Shown: positions 10,819 through 18,188 of the stretch, piece by piece
Numbering within the stretch: the first letter of the stretch is position 1
How the letters are laid out: each line of letters starts with the position of its first letter
Assembly (NCBI RefSeq): GCF_900250115.1
Contig: NZ_LT984803.1
Coordinates: 372,001-436,000, forward strand
Source of the DNA: Cupriavidus taiwanensis
Lineage (GTDB): Bacteria; Pseudomonadota; Gammaproteobacteria; Burkholderiales; Burkholderiaceae
Direction of reading: 5' to 3'
Length of the DNA: 64,000 nucleotides
Program-made: the position numbers and the translations under genes
Notes under the pieces: model-generated
Told to the model about the DNA's origin: nothing
The model's input: the letters and a program-made list of their open reading frames with translations, nothing else
The model's database searches: none

Positions 10819-11262
10819 GCAGGACTGTTGGAGTCTTCAGCATAGTGCATGGCACTCCCAGCGGCGGCAGGCCGGCCGGCGGCGCCCAACATACCCTCTC
10901 GAAGGGGTAAATCGCGCTCTTTCGTTTCTGATTTGAACGCTGCCGCGCCGGCCCTTTACCGCCCCTTGGCCCGCCGTCCCATGCGCAGTTCATCCGATTC
11001 TCAGCCATTTGGGCGAAGCCGGCGCCGGGGCCCGATATGGCCATTCCGGTGGTCAAGTCCCGCATTTTTACCGGCCCTTTTGCAGGCTGACGCAACTGGC
11101 GGCCATGGCCATGGCCACGGCATTTGTTGGGATTTGATGCGCGCTTCAGCGTTGAAACAGCCCATGCGAATGCACGATTTATCGCAGGCGCTTCCTTTCT
11201 TAGATTGGAGCTATCCGGCATCGCACCGGGACTTCGATCCATGAAAACGGGGGGCTTTCACC
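10819..11262. other. 444-bp divergent intergenic region
   Basis: No supported gene. The stretch has somewhat lower GC content than its surroundings and a short inverted repeat with TACCC and GGGGTA arms near 10889-10908. Open frames crossing it lack the local codon bias. Promoters for the flanking divergent genes must lie here, but none is clear. Confidence 0.4.
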
Positions 11263-12240
11263 ATGCAACAGATCGACCTGAAACGCGCGGCGATTCCACT
11301 CGCCTGCCTCGCCATCCTGCTTGCGGGTTGCGGCGGCGGCGGTGGCGATTCCACCACCGCCGGGGCTGGCCCGGCCGCGAGCGTGCCCGGCCCAGCCGGC
11401 GCCGATGGCAAGACGATCCTGTCCGGCACCAATGCGCCGACCGCCGACGTGGGCGCCGATGGCGATTTTTACCTCAATGTCTCGAGCTCGACGCTGTACG
11501 GCCCGAAGGCCGGCGGCGAGTGGCCCGCCGGCGTGTCGCTGATCGGCCCGCAAGGCGTGGCCGGGGCGCCCGGCGCCACGCTGCTGCATGGCGCGGCCGA
11601 TCCCACCGCGGCCGACGGCACGGTGGGCAGCTTCTACCTGAATACCAGCACCAACACACTGTTCGGGCCGAAGACCGCCGACGGATGGCCGGCCGGGATC
11701 TCGGTGGTCGGCCTGACCGGCCCGGTCGGGCCCGCCGGCCCCGCCGGTGCGCCCGGTCCTGCCGGAGAGAAGGGCGAGCAGGGAGACAAGGGCGACCCCG
11801 GCGAGCCCGGCGCGGGCGGCACTGTCTACAGCGCCAACTTTGCCGTGACGGCGCCGCCGGGCGGTGTCGGCACCTTTGTCATGACCGGTACCGGCCTGAC
11901 CCTGCAGAGCAGCGACCCGTACTTCGGCGCGGTGATGCCGGTGGCCTGCGGGGGCGGCTTCACCCTGACCGCGATCCTGGCGGGCCAGGTGCCGGCCAAG
12001 GCCGAGTACACGGTCACGGCGCACCGTGTCGCCAGCGGCACGGCGCTGGACCAGGTCGACGTGCTGCCCATCACCGACGCGTCGCAATGCGTGCTCGACA
12101 ACAGCGAGCGCGCCTGCTCGACGCCGGCCACCACGCCGGTGGCCGCCAACGACGTAGTCCAGGTTCAGGTCAGCGGCAACACCGCCTTCAACTGGGGCGG
12201 CGGGCTGTACGTGAACCTGTCGTGCAAGTCCGGCAACTGA
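11263..12240 (+). CDS. Collagen-like repeat lipoprotein
   Basis: A 325-residue predicted lipoprotein. The signal ends in a LLAGCGG lipobox (Cys near residue 24), followed by a glycine run. Two similar modules of about 45 residues follow (roughly 53-98 and 107-149), each with a DGDFYLN- or GSFYLN-type strand and a GPK...WPAG turn. A block of twelve uninterrupted Gly-X-Y triplets spans about residues 150-185 (GLTGPVGPAGPAGAPGPAG, then charged GEKGEQGDKGDPGEPG). The C-terminal ~140 residues form a separate domain with four cysteines. The layout suggests a trimeric surface or periplasmic stalk with a globular head. Function is unknown; adhesion or matrix contact is a guess. A terminator follows. 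Confidence 0.85.
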   Translation: MQQIDLKRAAIPLACLAILLAGCGGGGGDSTTAGAGPAASVPGPAGADGKTILSGTNAPTADVGADGDFYLNVSSSTLYGPKAGGEWPAGVSLIGPQGVAGAPGATLLHGAADPTAADGTVGSFYLNTSTNTLFGPKTADGWPAGISVVGLTGPVGPAGPAGAPGPAGEKGEQGDKGDPGEPGAGGTVYSANFAVTAPPGGVGTFVMTGTGLTLQSSDPYFGAVMPVACGGGFTLTAILAGQVPAKAEYTVTAHRVASGTALDQVDVLPITDASQCVLDNSERACSTPATTPVAANDVVQVQVSGNTAFNWGGGLYVNLSCKSGN

Positions 12241-12358
12241 ACCATGGCACCGCATCGCGCCTTGCAAGACAGCGGCCGCCAGGCCGCCTCCTGACCCTCT
12301 GCCAGGGCCGCCGGCGGACGCCCCCGCGCGAGCCACGCAGCGCGCCCTGGTTTTCCCC

Positions 12359-12397
12359 CACGCCCTCCGGTGTTATTTTGGAGGGCGTCATTTTTCT
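12359..12397 (+). terminator. Rho-independent terminator after collagen-like gene
   Basis: Arms ACGCCCTCC and GGAGGGCGT enclose an AT-rich loop (GGTGTTATTTT) and are followed by CATTTTTCTT, roughly 120 bp after the lipoprotein stop. Confidence 0.8.
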
Positions 12398-12457
12398 TGC
12401 CCGGCCTGATCGGTGCCATCCCGATTGCACTGACGCCATACGGGAGCGCCCCTGCGC

Positions 12458-12958
12458 ATGGAAACCTCCGCCGAACACTATTCGCTGGCCCTGCTGTGCG
12501 CCGCCGTGCTGACCGTGGCGGTGGTCGGCATTCATTACGAAGCGCTGCGCCTGTTGTCGGCGATGCATCCGCGGCGCTGGAGCGGGCGCATGAATATCGG
12601 CGTGCTGATCGTCTGCATCATCCTGGTCCATTGCCTCGAGTCGCTGGTGTTCGCCGCGGGCTTCTGGTTTGCCGACCAGGTGCTGGGGCTGGGCGGGCTG
12701 GCCAGCGTGGCGATGCCCGGGGTCGAGGCCGCGCGCGCGCAGCCGGGCGCGCTGGTCTACGCCTACTTCGCGCTGGAAACCTTTACCACGCAAAGCCTGG
12801 GCGATATCGTGCCGGTGGGCGCCAGCCGCCTGATTGCCAGCATCGAGCCGCTGGTCGGCCTGATCCTGATCGGCTGGTCTACCTCGTTCACCTACGTCAT
12901 GATGCGCCGCGACTGGGAACTGGAGCGCGACGAAGGCGGCGAGCATCGCCGCGGCTAG
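12458..12958 (+). CDS. Small ion-channel-like inner membrane protein
   Basis: A 166-residue membrane protein with three hydrophobic helices (about 9-31, 47-77 and 124-148). Between the second and third is a pore-loop-like segment, YFALETFTTQSLGDIVPVG, at about residues 107-125. The order helix, pore loop, helix resembles two-helix potassium channels (Ion_trans_2), and GDIVPVG is typical of what follows a filter. However, the filter position reads TTQSLGD instead of TVGYGD, so potassium selectivity is not supported. The C-terminus is short and charged. A pore-forming or vestigial channel protein is the best description. It stands alone between unrelated genes. Confidence 0.65.
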   Translation: METSAEHYSLALLCAAVLTVAVVGIHYEALRLLSAMHPRRWSGRMNIGVLIVCIILVHCLESLVFAAGFWFADQVLGLGGLASVAMPGVEAARAQPGALVYAYFALETFTTQSLGDIVPVGASRLIASIEPLVGLILIGWSTSFTYVMMRRDWELERDEGGEHRRG

Positions 12959-13254
12959 CGTGTGACGGCATCGTTCCGGCTTGCTCCGCGCATTGCATCG
13001 ATGCGCTCAGCATGCTGACCGATCCGCGGCCGGCCGGGTGGGCAACATGACGCGCATGGTGCTGGGACAGATGCGGCGCCAGCGCCAGCACTGGCGTGAG
13101 CGCGGGCACGCTCGCGGGCCGCGCGCCGATCCGGGGAGGGCTCGGCGGCTGGCAATGTCGCAAGTGCCGCAAACTCCGGTAGTGCCAGGCCGCGCGGGAA
13201 CGATTAAGCTCGCGGTATTTGCTGAAACCGTCGAGCCAGAGGAGATCCCGCATC

Positions 13255-13602
13255 ATGCCAAGACGCCAGCGCAGCCTGACCCGCATTGCCGCCGTCGCCG
13301 CCCTGGCGGCGTGCGGTGCGCATGCGCAGGGGCAGGACCAGGGCGGCGCCGCCGCCGCCATCAATGAAGCCGTGCAGCAAGGCACCACTCCTTACCGGCC
13401 CGACCCTGCGGCGACGCCGGCCAGCATCCAGTCGGACGAGTGCCGGGCACTGGCCGAACAGATCGCGCAGGCGCCCAAGCGCGAGTACCGCGCCACCGCG
13501 CCGGCCATCGAGACCGCCCAGGGTCGCATGGTGCCGGAGCTGGAACGGGAGCGGCCGAAGCAATCGCTGCAGCAGGCGTACCGGGAGAAGTGCACGCAGT
13601 AA
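13255..13602 (+). CDS. Hypothetical exported protein
   Basis: A 115-residue protein with a signal peptide (MPRRQRSLTRIAAVAALAACG through about HAQG). The mature chain is polar and proline/glutamate-rich, with two cysteines (SDECRALAEQI and the terminal KCTQ) and a pattern RATAPAIETAQGRMVPELERER. The start is supported by GAGGAG about twelve bases upstream; an in-frame ATG 12 codons earlier is unsupported. No family was recognised. It is followed by the 3' end of a convergent regulator gene. Confidence 0.65.
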   Translation: MPRRQRSLTRIAAVAALAACGAHAQGQDQGGAAAAINEAVQQGTTPYRPDPAATPASIQSDECRALAEQIAQAPKREYRATAPAIETAQGRMVPELERERPKQSLQQAYREKCTQ

Positions 13603-13636
13603 GCCGCCCGGCCGCGATCTCGGGCTGGCCGCGCGC

Positions 13637-14569
13637 TCAGCCGTGCCCGGACGTCACGTAGGCGCCGGTGCGGTGCAATTCGCCCTCGGCCTGCTCCAGC
13701 GCGCGGATGGCGCCCTTGCCCTTGCGCGCCAGCAGTTGCTCGACCAGTGCCTCGACCACGGCCACGCCGGCCGTGATCGACGGGAAGAACGACGGGCTTT
13801 CGACCGAGAACAGCAGCGTGCAGTCCGCGGCCAGCGCGATCGGCGCCACCGTGCTGTCGGTCAGCGCGATCACCTTGCAGCCGCACTCGCGCGCGGCCTC
13901 GGCCACGCGGATGCTTTCCTGCGAATACGGGGCGAAGCTGACCACCACCACCGCATCCTTGGGCGCCAGGCCGCGCAGCTCCATCTCCAGCGTGCCGGCG
14001 TCGGCGCGGATCAGGTGCACGGTGCTGCGGAACAGCCGGTAGACATAGTGGAAGGTAAACGCGATCGGGAAGCATGAGCGGAAGCCCGCCACATGCACGC
14101 AGGCCGCGTGCGAGAGCAACTCCGCGGCTTGCGGCAGGGTCTTCTCGTTGCTGGCCGCGATCCGGTCCAGGTTGTGGTGCTGCGCCTCCAGCATCTCGCC
14201 CAGCATGCGGCTGGCGCTGCTTTCGCGCACCACCTTGCGCGCGCGCCGCGCATACGGCTGGGTGCCGCCGCGCAGCGCTTCGACAAACAGCTCGCGCATG
14301 GCCTGCCAGCCCTCGAAGCCCAGATGCTGCGACAGCCGCACCAGGGTGGCAGGCTGGACCCCGGCGCTTGCCGCGATCTTGCGCATCGACAGCACCGGCA
14401 CGTCCTGCGGGTGGTCGAGCAGGTAGCGGGCACCGCCCTGGAACTGCGTGCTGAGGCTGGGGAAGCCGCGGCGCAGCAGTTCCAGCAATGCCTCCAGGTC
14501 ATGGGGCGGCGCCGCCGGCGTCGGCGTGGGCGGCCCGGGCCGGGAGGAGGCGAGGGAATCGGACGGCAT
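13637..14569 (-). CDS. MurR/RpiR family transcriptional regulator
   Basis: A 310-residue regulator with the RpiR layout: an N-terminal helix-turn-helix domain (about residues 30-105, including SMRKIAASAGVQPATLVRLS) and a C-terminal SIS sugar-phosphate-binding domain (about 145-290, with VHVAGFRSCFPIAF and VVVVSFAPYSQESIRVA). RpiR proteins usually sense phosphorylated sugars or cell-wall sugars and control adjacent catabolic genes. No sugar catabolic gene lies next to it here, so its target is unclear. The start MPSDSLASS is chosen over an upstream in-frame ATG because the extra 19 residues are not family-like. Confidence 0.88.
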   Translation of the reverse strand: MPSDSLASSRPGPPTPTPAAPPHDLEALLELLRRGFPSLSTQFQGGARYLLDHPQDVPVLSMRKIAASAGVQPATLVRLSQHLGFEGWQAMRELFVEALRGGTQPYARRARKVVRESSASRMLGEMLEAQHHNLDRIAASNEKTLPQAAELLSHAACVHVAGFRSCFPIAFTFHYVYRLFRSTVHLIRADAGTLEMELRGLAPKDAVVVVSFAPYSQESIRVAEAARECGCKVIALTDSTVAPIALAADCTLLFSVESPSFFPSITAGVAVVEALVEQLLARKGKGAIRALEQAEGELHRTGAYVTSGHG

Positions 14570-14967
14570 GGTGGCTCCGGCTTCAAGGATGTAACGATTG
14601 TTGCACAGGTGCGGCCACCTACGCACTGCGTCGGGCGATGGCGGGCGGATTAACGTCCGCCCGCGCCGGAATCTTTATCCAGGAGACAGGGGGACCACGC
14701 CACTGTCACTTCGCTACAACGCCGGCCCACCCGCATCGTATTTTCCTTACCCGCTTAGCCGATCGTGACTTACACTCCGCGCCATAACCTCCGGCATTCG
14801 GTCGTCCGGAACATAATGAGTAGCGGAGCGCGAGCATGGGACACAGAAGCCCGGCAGTGCGACACGGTGGGAGGGTCAACCCGCCGTTTCGGGTCATATT
14901 CAGGGTCATCCCGGGGGTCGGATCCTACACAGGAATCCGGGCTGGCGGGACTCAGGGGGCTGCCGGC
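14570..14967. other. 398-bp region upstream of the minor pilin operon
   Basis: No gene is seen. It separates the divergent RpiR regulator from the pilin operon and should hold both promoters. CATAAT at 14812-14817 is a possible -10 hexamer for the pilin operon, but no matching -35 is evident. The frame of the first pilin stays open back to 14836 without pilin-like sequence, so that part is treated as leader. Confidence 0.4.
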
Positions 14968-15384
14968 ATGTCATGCCGGGGCAGGCCGCCGCATGGCTTC
15001 ACGCTGATCGAAGTGATGATCACCGTGGCGGTCATCGCCATTCTGGCCGCCGTCGCCATTCCCAACTACAGCCGTTACGTGGTGCGCTCGAACCGGGCCG
15101 CGATCGAGTCCTTCATGCTCGAGGTCGCGGGCGCGCAGGAGCGCTTCCTGGTCGACAACCGCGCCTATGCCGCCAGCCTCGGCGCGCTCGGCATGTCGGT
15201 GCCCGCCGGGCTGGCTACCCGCTACGACGTCACGGTGACACCGGGCGCGGCGCCGCCGCCGCGCTACAGCATCGTCGCCACGCCCCGCGGCAGCCAGCTT
15301 GCCGACTCCGATTGCGGCACGCTGACGCTGACCAGCGCCGGCGCCAAATCCGCGTCGGGCGCCGGCACCGACTGCTGGAACTGA
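14968..15384 (+). CDS. pilE: Type IV pilin-like protein (PilE family)
   Basis: A 138-residue prepilin. A short basic leader ends at Gly, then the processed N-terminus FTLIEVMITVAVIAILAAVAIP has the methylated Phe1 and Glu5 needed for pilus assembly, followed by NYSRYVVRSN. The C-terminal domain has two cysteines (SDCGTLTL and TDCWN) forming the likely D-loop. An AGGGGG site precedes this ATG; the upstream open frame is unlike pilin. It is the first gene of a run encoding minor pilins and PilY1, so it is probably a PilE-type minor subunit and not the major pilin. Confidence 0.9.
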   Translation: MSCRGRPPHGFTLIEVMITVAVIAILAAVAIPNYSRYVVRSNRAAIESFMLEVAGAQERFLVDNRAYAASLGALGMSVPAGLATRYDVTVTPGAAPPPRYSIVATPRGSQLADSDCGTLTLTSAGAKSASGAGTDCWN

Positions 15385-15386
15385 CC

Positions 15387-15881
15387 ATGCGGCCCAGCCT
15401 GTCCCGCGGGAATGAGCGCCGGCGGCCAGCCGGCCGCGGCTTTACGCTGATCGAGCTGCTGTGCGCCTTGTCGGTGCTGGCGATCCTGGCGGTCGCGGCG
15501 GCGCCTTCCTTTGCCACGCTGATCGCCAGCCAGCGCGTGCGCAGCGCCTCGCTCGACCTGGCTTCGGCGCTGGTGCTGGCGCGCAGCGAAGCGGTCAAGC
15601 GCAATGCCATGGTCTCGCTGGCACCGTCCGGCGCCGCCTGGACCGCCGGCTGGACGGTCAGCGCGGGCGCCGAGACGGTACGTTCGTTCGGGCCCTATGG
15701 CGGCCTGACCATCACGCCCAGTGCCGCCGGCGGCCTGGCGCTCGGCAACGACGGCCGGCTCACCGGCGCGGCGATGAGCTTCGAATTCGCGCCCGGTGGC
15801 GAGACCTCGGCCAGCCTGCGCGTATGCGTTCAGGTCAGCGAGACCGGCCGCATTGCTTCCACCAACGGAGCCTGCACATGA
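15387..15881 (+). CDS. fimT: Minor pilin FimT/GspH family
   Basis: A 164-residue prepilin with leader ending RGRG followed by FTLIELLCALSVLAILAVAA, with Glu5 present. The rest matches the FimT/GspH pattern: an amphipathic helix with SLDLASALVLARSEAVKRN, then a small beta domain ending with a cysteine pair (VCVQVSETGRIASTNGACT). It starts two bases after the previous stop and its own stop overlaps the next start by four bases (ATGA), so the run is translationally coupled. FimT-type pilins take part in pilus priming and, in some bacteria, DNA binding for uptake. Confidence 0.9.
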   Translation: MRPSLSRGNERRRPAGRGFTLIELLCALSVLAILAVAAAPSFATLIASQRVRSASLDLASALVLARSEAVKRNAMVSLAPSGAAWTAGWTVSAGAETVRSFGPYGGLTITPSAAGGLALGNDGRLTGAAMSFEFAPGGETSASLRVCVQVSETGRIASTNGACT

Positions 15882-16498
15882 CGCGCATCGCGAAGTCGCG
15901 GCGGCGCCCGCCGGCGCGCCGAGCGCAGGCCGGCTTCCTGCTGATCGAAGTGCTGGTGGCGGTGGTAATCCTGCTGGTCGCGCTGCTCGGCACCGCCGGA
16001 CTGGTGGCGCGCTCGGGGCAGACCGAGATGGAGTCCTACCAGCGCGTGCAGGCGCTGGCGCTGCTGCAGGACATGGCCGCGCGCCTGAACGCCAACCGCC
16101 AGGTGGCCGCCTGCTATGCCAACGGCGCCGCCGGCATGCAGCTGGGCAGCGCGGCCGCGCCGCCGGCGGCATGCACGCAGGGCAGCGCCGCGCAGAACGC
16201 CACCGCCGACGCCGACCTGCAGGCCTGGAACGCGGCCTTGCTCGGCAGCGCCGAGATGCGGCCCGGCGCCAGCGCGGTCGATCCCGCGCAAGCCGTGGGC
16301 GCGATGATCGGCGCGCGCGGCTGCATCGAGACCGTCGACGCGGTCGACCAGGTCTACCGCATCACCGTGGCGTGGCAGGGCCTGGCTGCCACGGCCGCGC
16401 CGGCGCTCGGCTGCGGCAAGGACCAGTACGGCAACGACGCCAATCGCCGCGCGGTCAGCACGCAGATCCGCATCGGCACCCTCGGGACCGTATCATGA
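15878..16498 (+). CDS. pilV: Minor pilin PilV
   Basis: A 206-residue prepilin starting within the stop of fimT (ATGA). After a basic leader the sequence GFLLIEVLVAVVILLVALLG gives a processed N-terminus with Glu5, and the following TAGLVARSGQTEMESYQR is typical of PilV. The C-terminal region has four cysteines and ends just inside the next gene. PilV, PilW, PilX and FimT form the tip/initiation complex of type IVa pili in the inner membrane. Confidence 0.9.
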   Translation: MTRIAKSRRRPPARRAQAGFLLIEVLVAVVILLVALLGTAGLVARSGQTEMESYQRVQALALLQDMAARLNANRQVAACYANGAAGMQLGSAAAPPAACTQGSAAQNATADADLQAWNAALLGSAEMRPGASAVDPAQAVGAMIGARGCIETVDAVDQVYRITVAWQGLAATAAPALGCGKDQYGNDANRRAVSTQIRIGTLGTVS

Positions 16499-17559
16499 CC
16501 GCGCCGCGTTTGCCTGTGCCTTCATCGCGGCCCCGCGCCACGCGCCTGCGCCGCCAGCGCGGCATCTCGCTGATCGAGCTGATGATCGGCATCACCATCG
16601 GCCTGGTGCTGCTGACCGCGCTGGCCAGCCTGTATTACGCCAACAGCCTGTCGCGCACCGAATTCGCCAAGTCGGCCGAACAGGTGGAAAACGGGCGCTA
16701 TGCGCTGGAGCAGATCCGGCGCGAGGTGGAGCTGGCGGGGTTCTTCGGCGTGGGCAATATCGCGCGCGGCAACAACGCCGCGGAGCCGGCGCTGTGCGCG
16801 ACCGATGCGGCCGTGCTGGGCTTCTCGCCCACCGCCGAGACCGTGCCGTTGGCGCTGACCGGCTATGCGCCGGGGGTGGCGGCCCCGTGCCTGCCGGACC
16901 TCGCGGCGACCTCCGAGGTACTGGTGGTGCGGCGTGTGTCGACCACCCCGGTGGCGGCACCGGCGCCGGGGTCGGCTTACCTGCAGGTCTCGGCCTGTTC
17001 GCTGGACGCGCACAGCTTCGTCTTCGACGCCAGCGGCGCGGCGGCCTTCGGGCTGCGCACCAAGGCCTGCGATGCGGCACAGCCGGCCGAATTGCGCCGG
17101 GCCATGGTGCGCATCTTCTACCTGGCCGGCTGCGACCGCTGCAGCAACGGCGGCGACGGCATTCCCACGTTGAAGATGGCCGAGCTGGTCAACGGCGCGT
17201 TCGAGTCGCGCTCGGTGGCCCAGGGCATCCAGGACATGCATGTGCAGTACGGCGTCGACCAGGACAGCAACGGCTCGGCCGACTGCTATGTGACCGACCC
17301 GCGTGCCAACAACAGCGCGGTGTGCACTGCCGTGCCGGGCTACGACTGGGACGTGGCGATCAACAACCTGGCCAATGTCACCACCGTGCGCGTGCACCTG
17401 CTGGCGCGCACGCTCAAGCCCTCCGGCGGCCATACCGACAACCGCACCTATGGACTCGGCCGCGCCGCGGCCGCGGGTCCGTTCAACGACGGCTACAAGC
17501 GCCACGTTTACGCCCAGGTGGCGCGGCTGGTCAACGTGGCCGGCCTGCGCGAGCAATGA
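16495..17559 (+). CDS. pilW: Minor pilin PilW
   Basis: A 354-residue prepilin, the usual size for PilW. The leader ends RRQRG and is followed by ISLIELMIGITIGLVLLTAL with Glu5. Next come YYANSLSRTEFAKSAEQVENG and RYALEQIRREVELAGFFG, a PilW signature. The long C-terminal domain has several cysteines, including CDRCSNGGDG. It overlaps pilV and pilX by four bases each, so the whole set should be co-transcribed and coupled. It belongs to the pilus priming complex that presents PilY1. Confidence 0.92.
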   Translation: MTAPRLPVPSSRPRATRLRRQRGISLIELMIGITIGLVLLTALASLYYANSLSRTEFAKSAEQVENGRYALEQIRREVELAGFFGVGNIARGNNAAEPALCATDAAVLGFSPTAETVPLALTGYAPGVAAPCLPDLAATSEVLVVRRVSTTPVAAPAPGSAYLQVSACSLDAHSFVFDASGAAAFGLRTKACDAAQPAELRRAMVRIFYLAGCDRCSNGGDGIPTLKMAELVNGAFESRSVAQGIQDMHVQYGVDQDSNGSADCYVTDPRANNSAVCTAVPGYDWDVAINNLANVTTVRVHLLARTLKPSGGHTDNRTYGLGRAAAAGPFNDGYKRHVYAQVARLVNVAGLREQ

Positions 17560-18146
17560 CGCCGCACCGGCACCACACTGCGATGAGAGCCATGATCAAG
17601 TCAACGGGCGGCGCGCTGCGCCGCGGTCAATCCGGGGTCACGCTGGTGGTGACGCTGGTGTTCATGGTGATGTTCCTGCTGATCGCGGTGGCCATGGTCA
17701 ACTCGGGCCTGATCAACGTCAAGGTGGCGTCAAACCAGCAGCACAGCGCCGAAGCGCGCGACGTGGCGCAGCAGGCGATCGAGCAGGTGATCAGCGACGA
17801 TTTCACCAAGGCGCCGGTGGCGGTGGACGTGCCGGTGGACGTGACCGGCGACGGCCAGCCAGACTACGTGGCGCAGGTGGCCGCGCCGACCTGCGTCACC
17901 AGCAAGCCGGTGGCCAAGGTGATCGATCCGGAGAAGCACCCCGAGGACGCCGAATGCACGCTCGGCAGCAGCACCGGCAACGGCAACCTGGTGGTGGGGC
18001 CAGGCGGAGCCAACGTGGTCAGCTCGCTTTGCAACGATACGCAGTGGGACCTGGCCGCCACCGTCAATGACGCCAACACCGGCACGGTCGCGACGGTGCA
18101 CCAGGGCGTGGCCGTGCGCACGCTGTATGGCTCCACCTGCCCCTGA
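17556..18146 (+). CDS. pilX: Minor pilin PilX
   Basis: A 196-residue prepilin. The N-terminal hydrophobic segment follows RRGQSG and reads VTLVVTLVFMVMFLLIAVAM; like other PilX/GspK-type pilins it lacks Glu5. The domain then has SNQQHSAEARDVAQQAIEQVI, typical of PilX. The annotated start overlaps the pilW stop (ATGA); ATGs at 17583 and 17592 are alternatives that shorten the leader. Cysteines near the C-terminus could stabilise the small head. It is followed 42 bp later by pilY1. Confidence 0.87.
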   Translation: MTPHRHHTAMRAMIKSTGGALRRGQSGVTLVVTLVFMVMFLLIAVAMVNSGLINVKVASNQQHSAEARDVAQQAIEQVISDDFTKAPVAVDVPVDVTGDGQPDYVAQVAAPTCVTSKPVAKVIDPEKHPEDAECTLGSSTGNGNLVVGPGGANVVSSLCNDTQWDLAATVNDANTGTVATVHQGVAVRTLYGSTCP

Positions 18147-18188
18147 TTGCCACGGGTGCGCCGCAGATCTTTAAAAGGAAGAACCAGC

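Noticed and set aside
10736..11242. A leftward frame spanning the gap upstream of the collagen-like gene
   Set aside because: It overlaps the exported-protein gene on the same strand in another frame, lacks codon bias and family features, and has no ribosome site.
11710..11820. Short direct repeats considered as a CRISPR-like or tandem array
   Set aside because: They are the codons of the Gly-X-Y collagen triplets in a coding frame, with no spacers.
14836..14967. N-terminal extension of the first pilin to the upstream ATG
   Set aside because: The extra 44 codons would put a long arginine-rich region before the prepilin cleavage site, which is unlike any type IV prepilin leader; a good ribosome site precedes the ATG at 14968.
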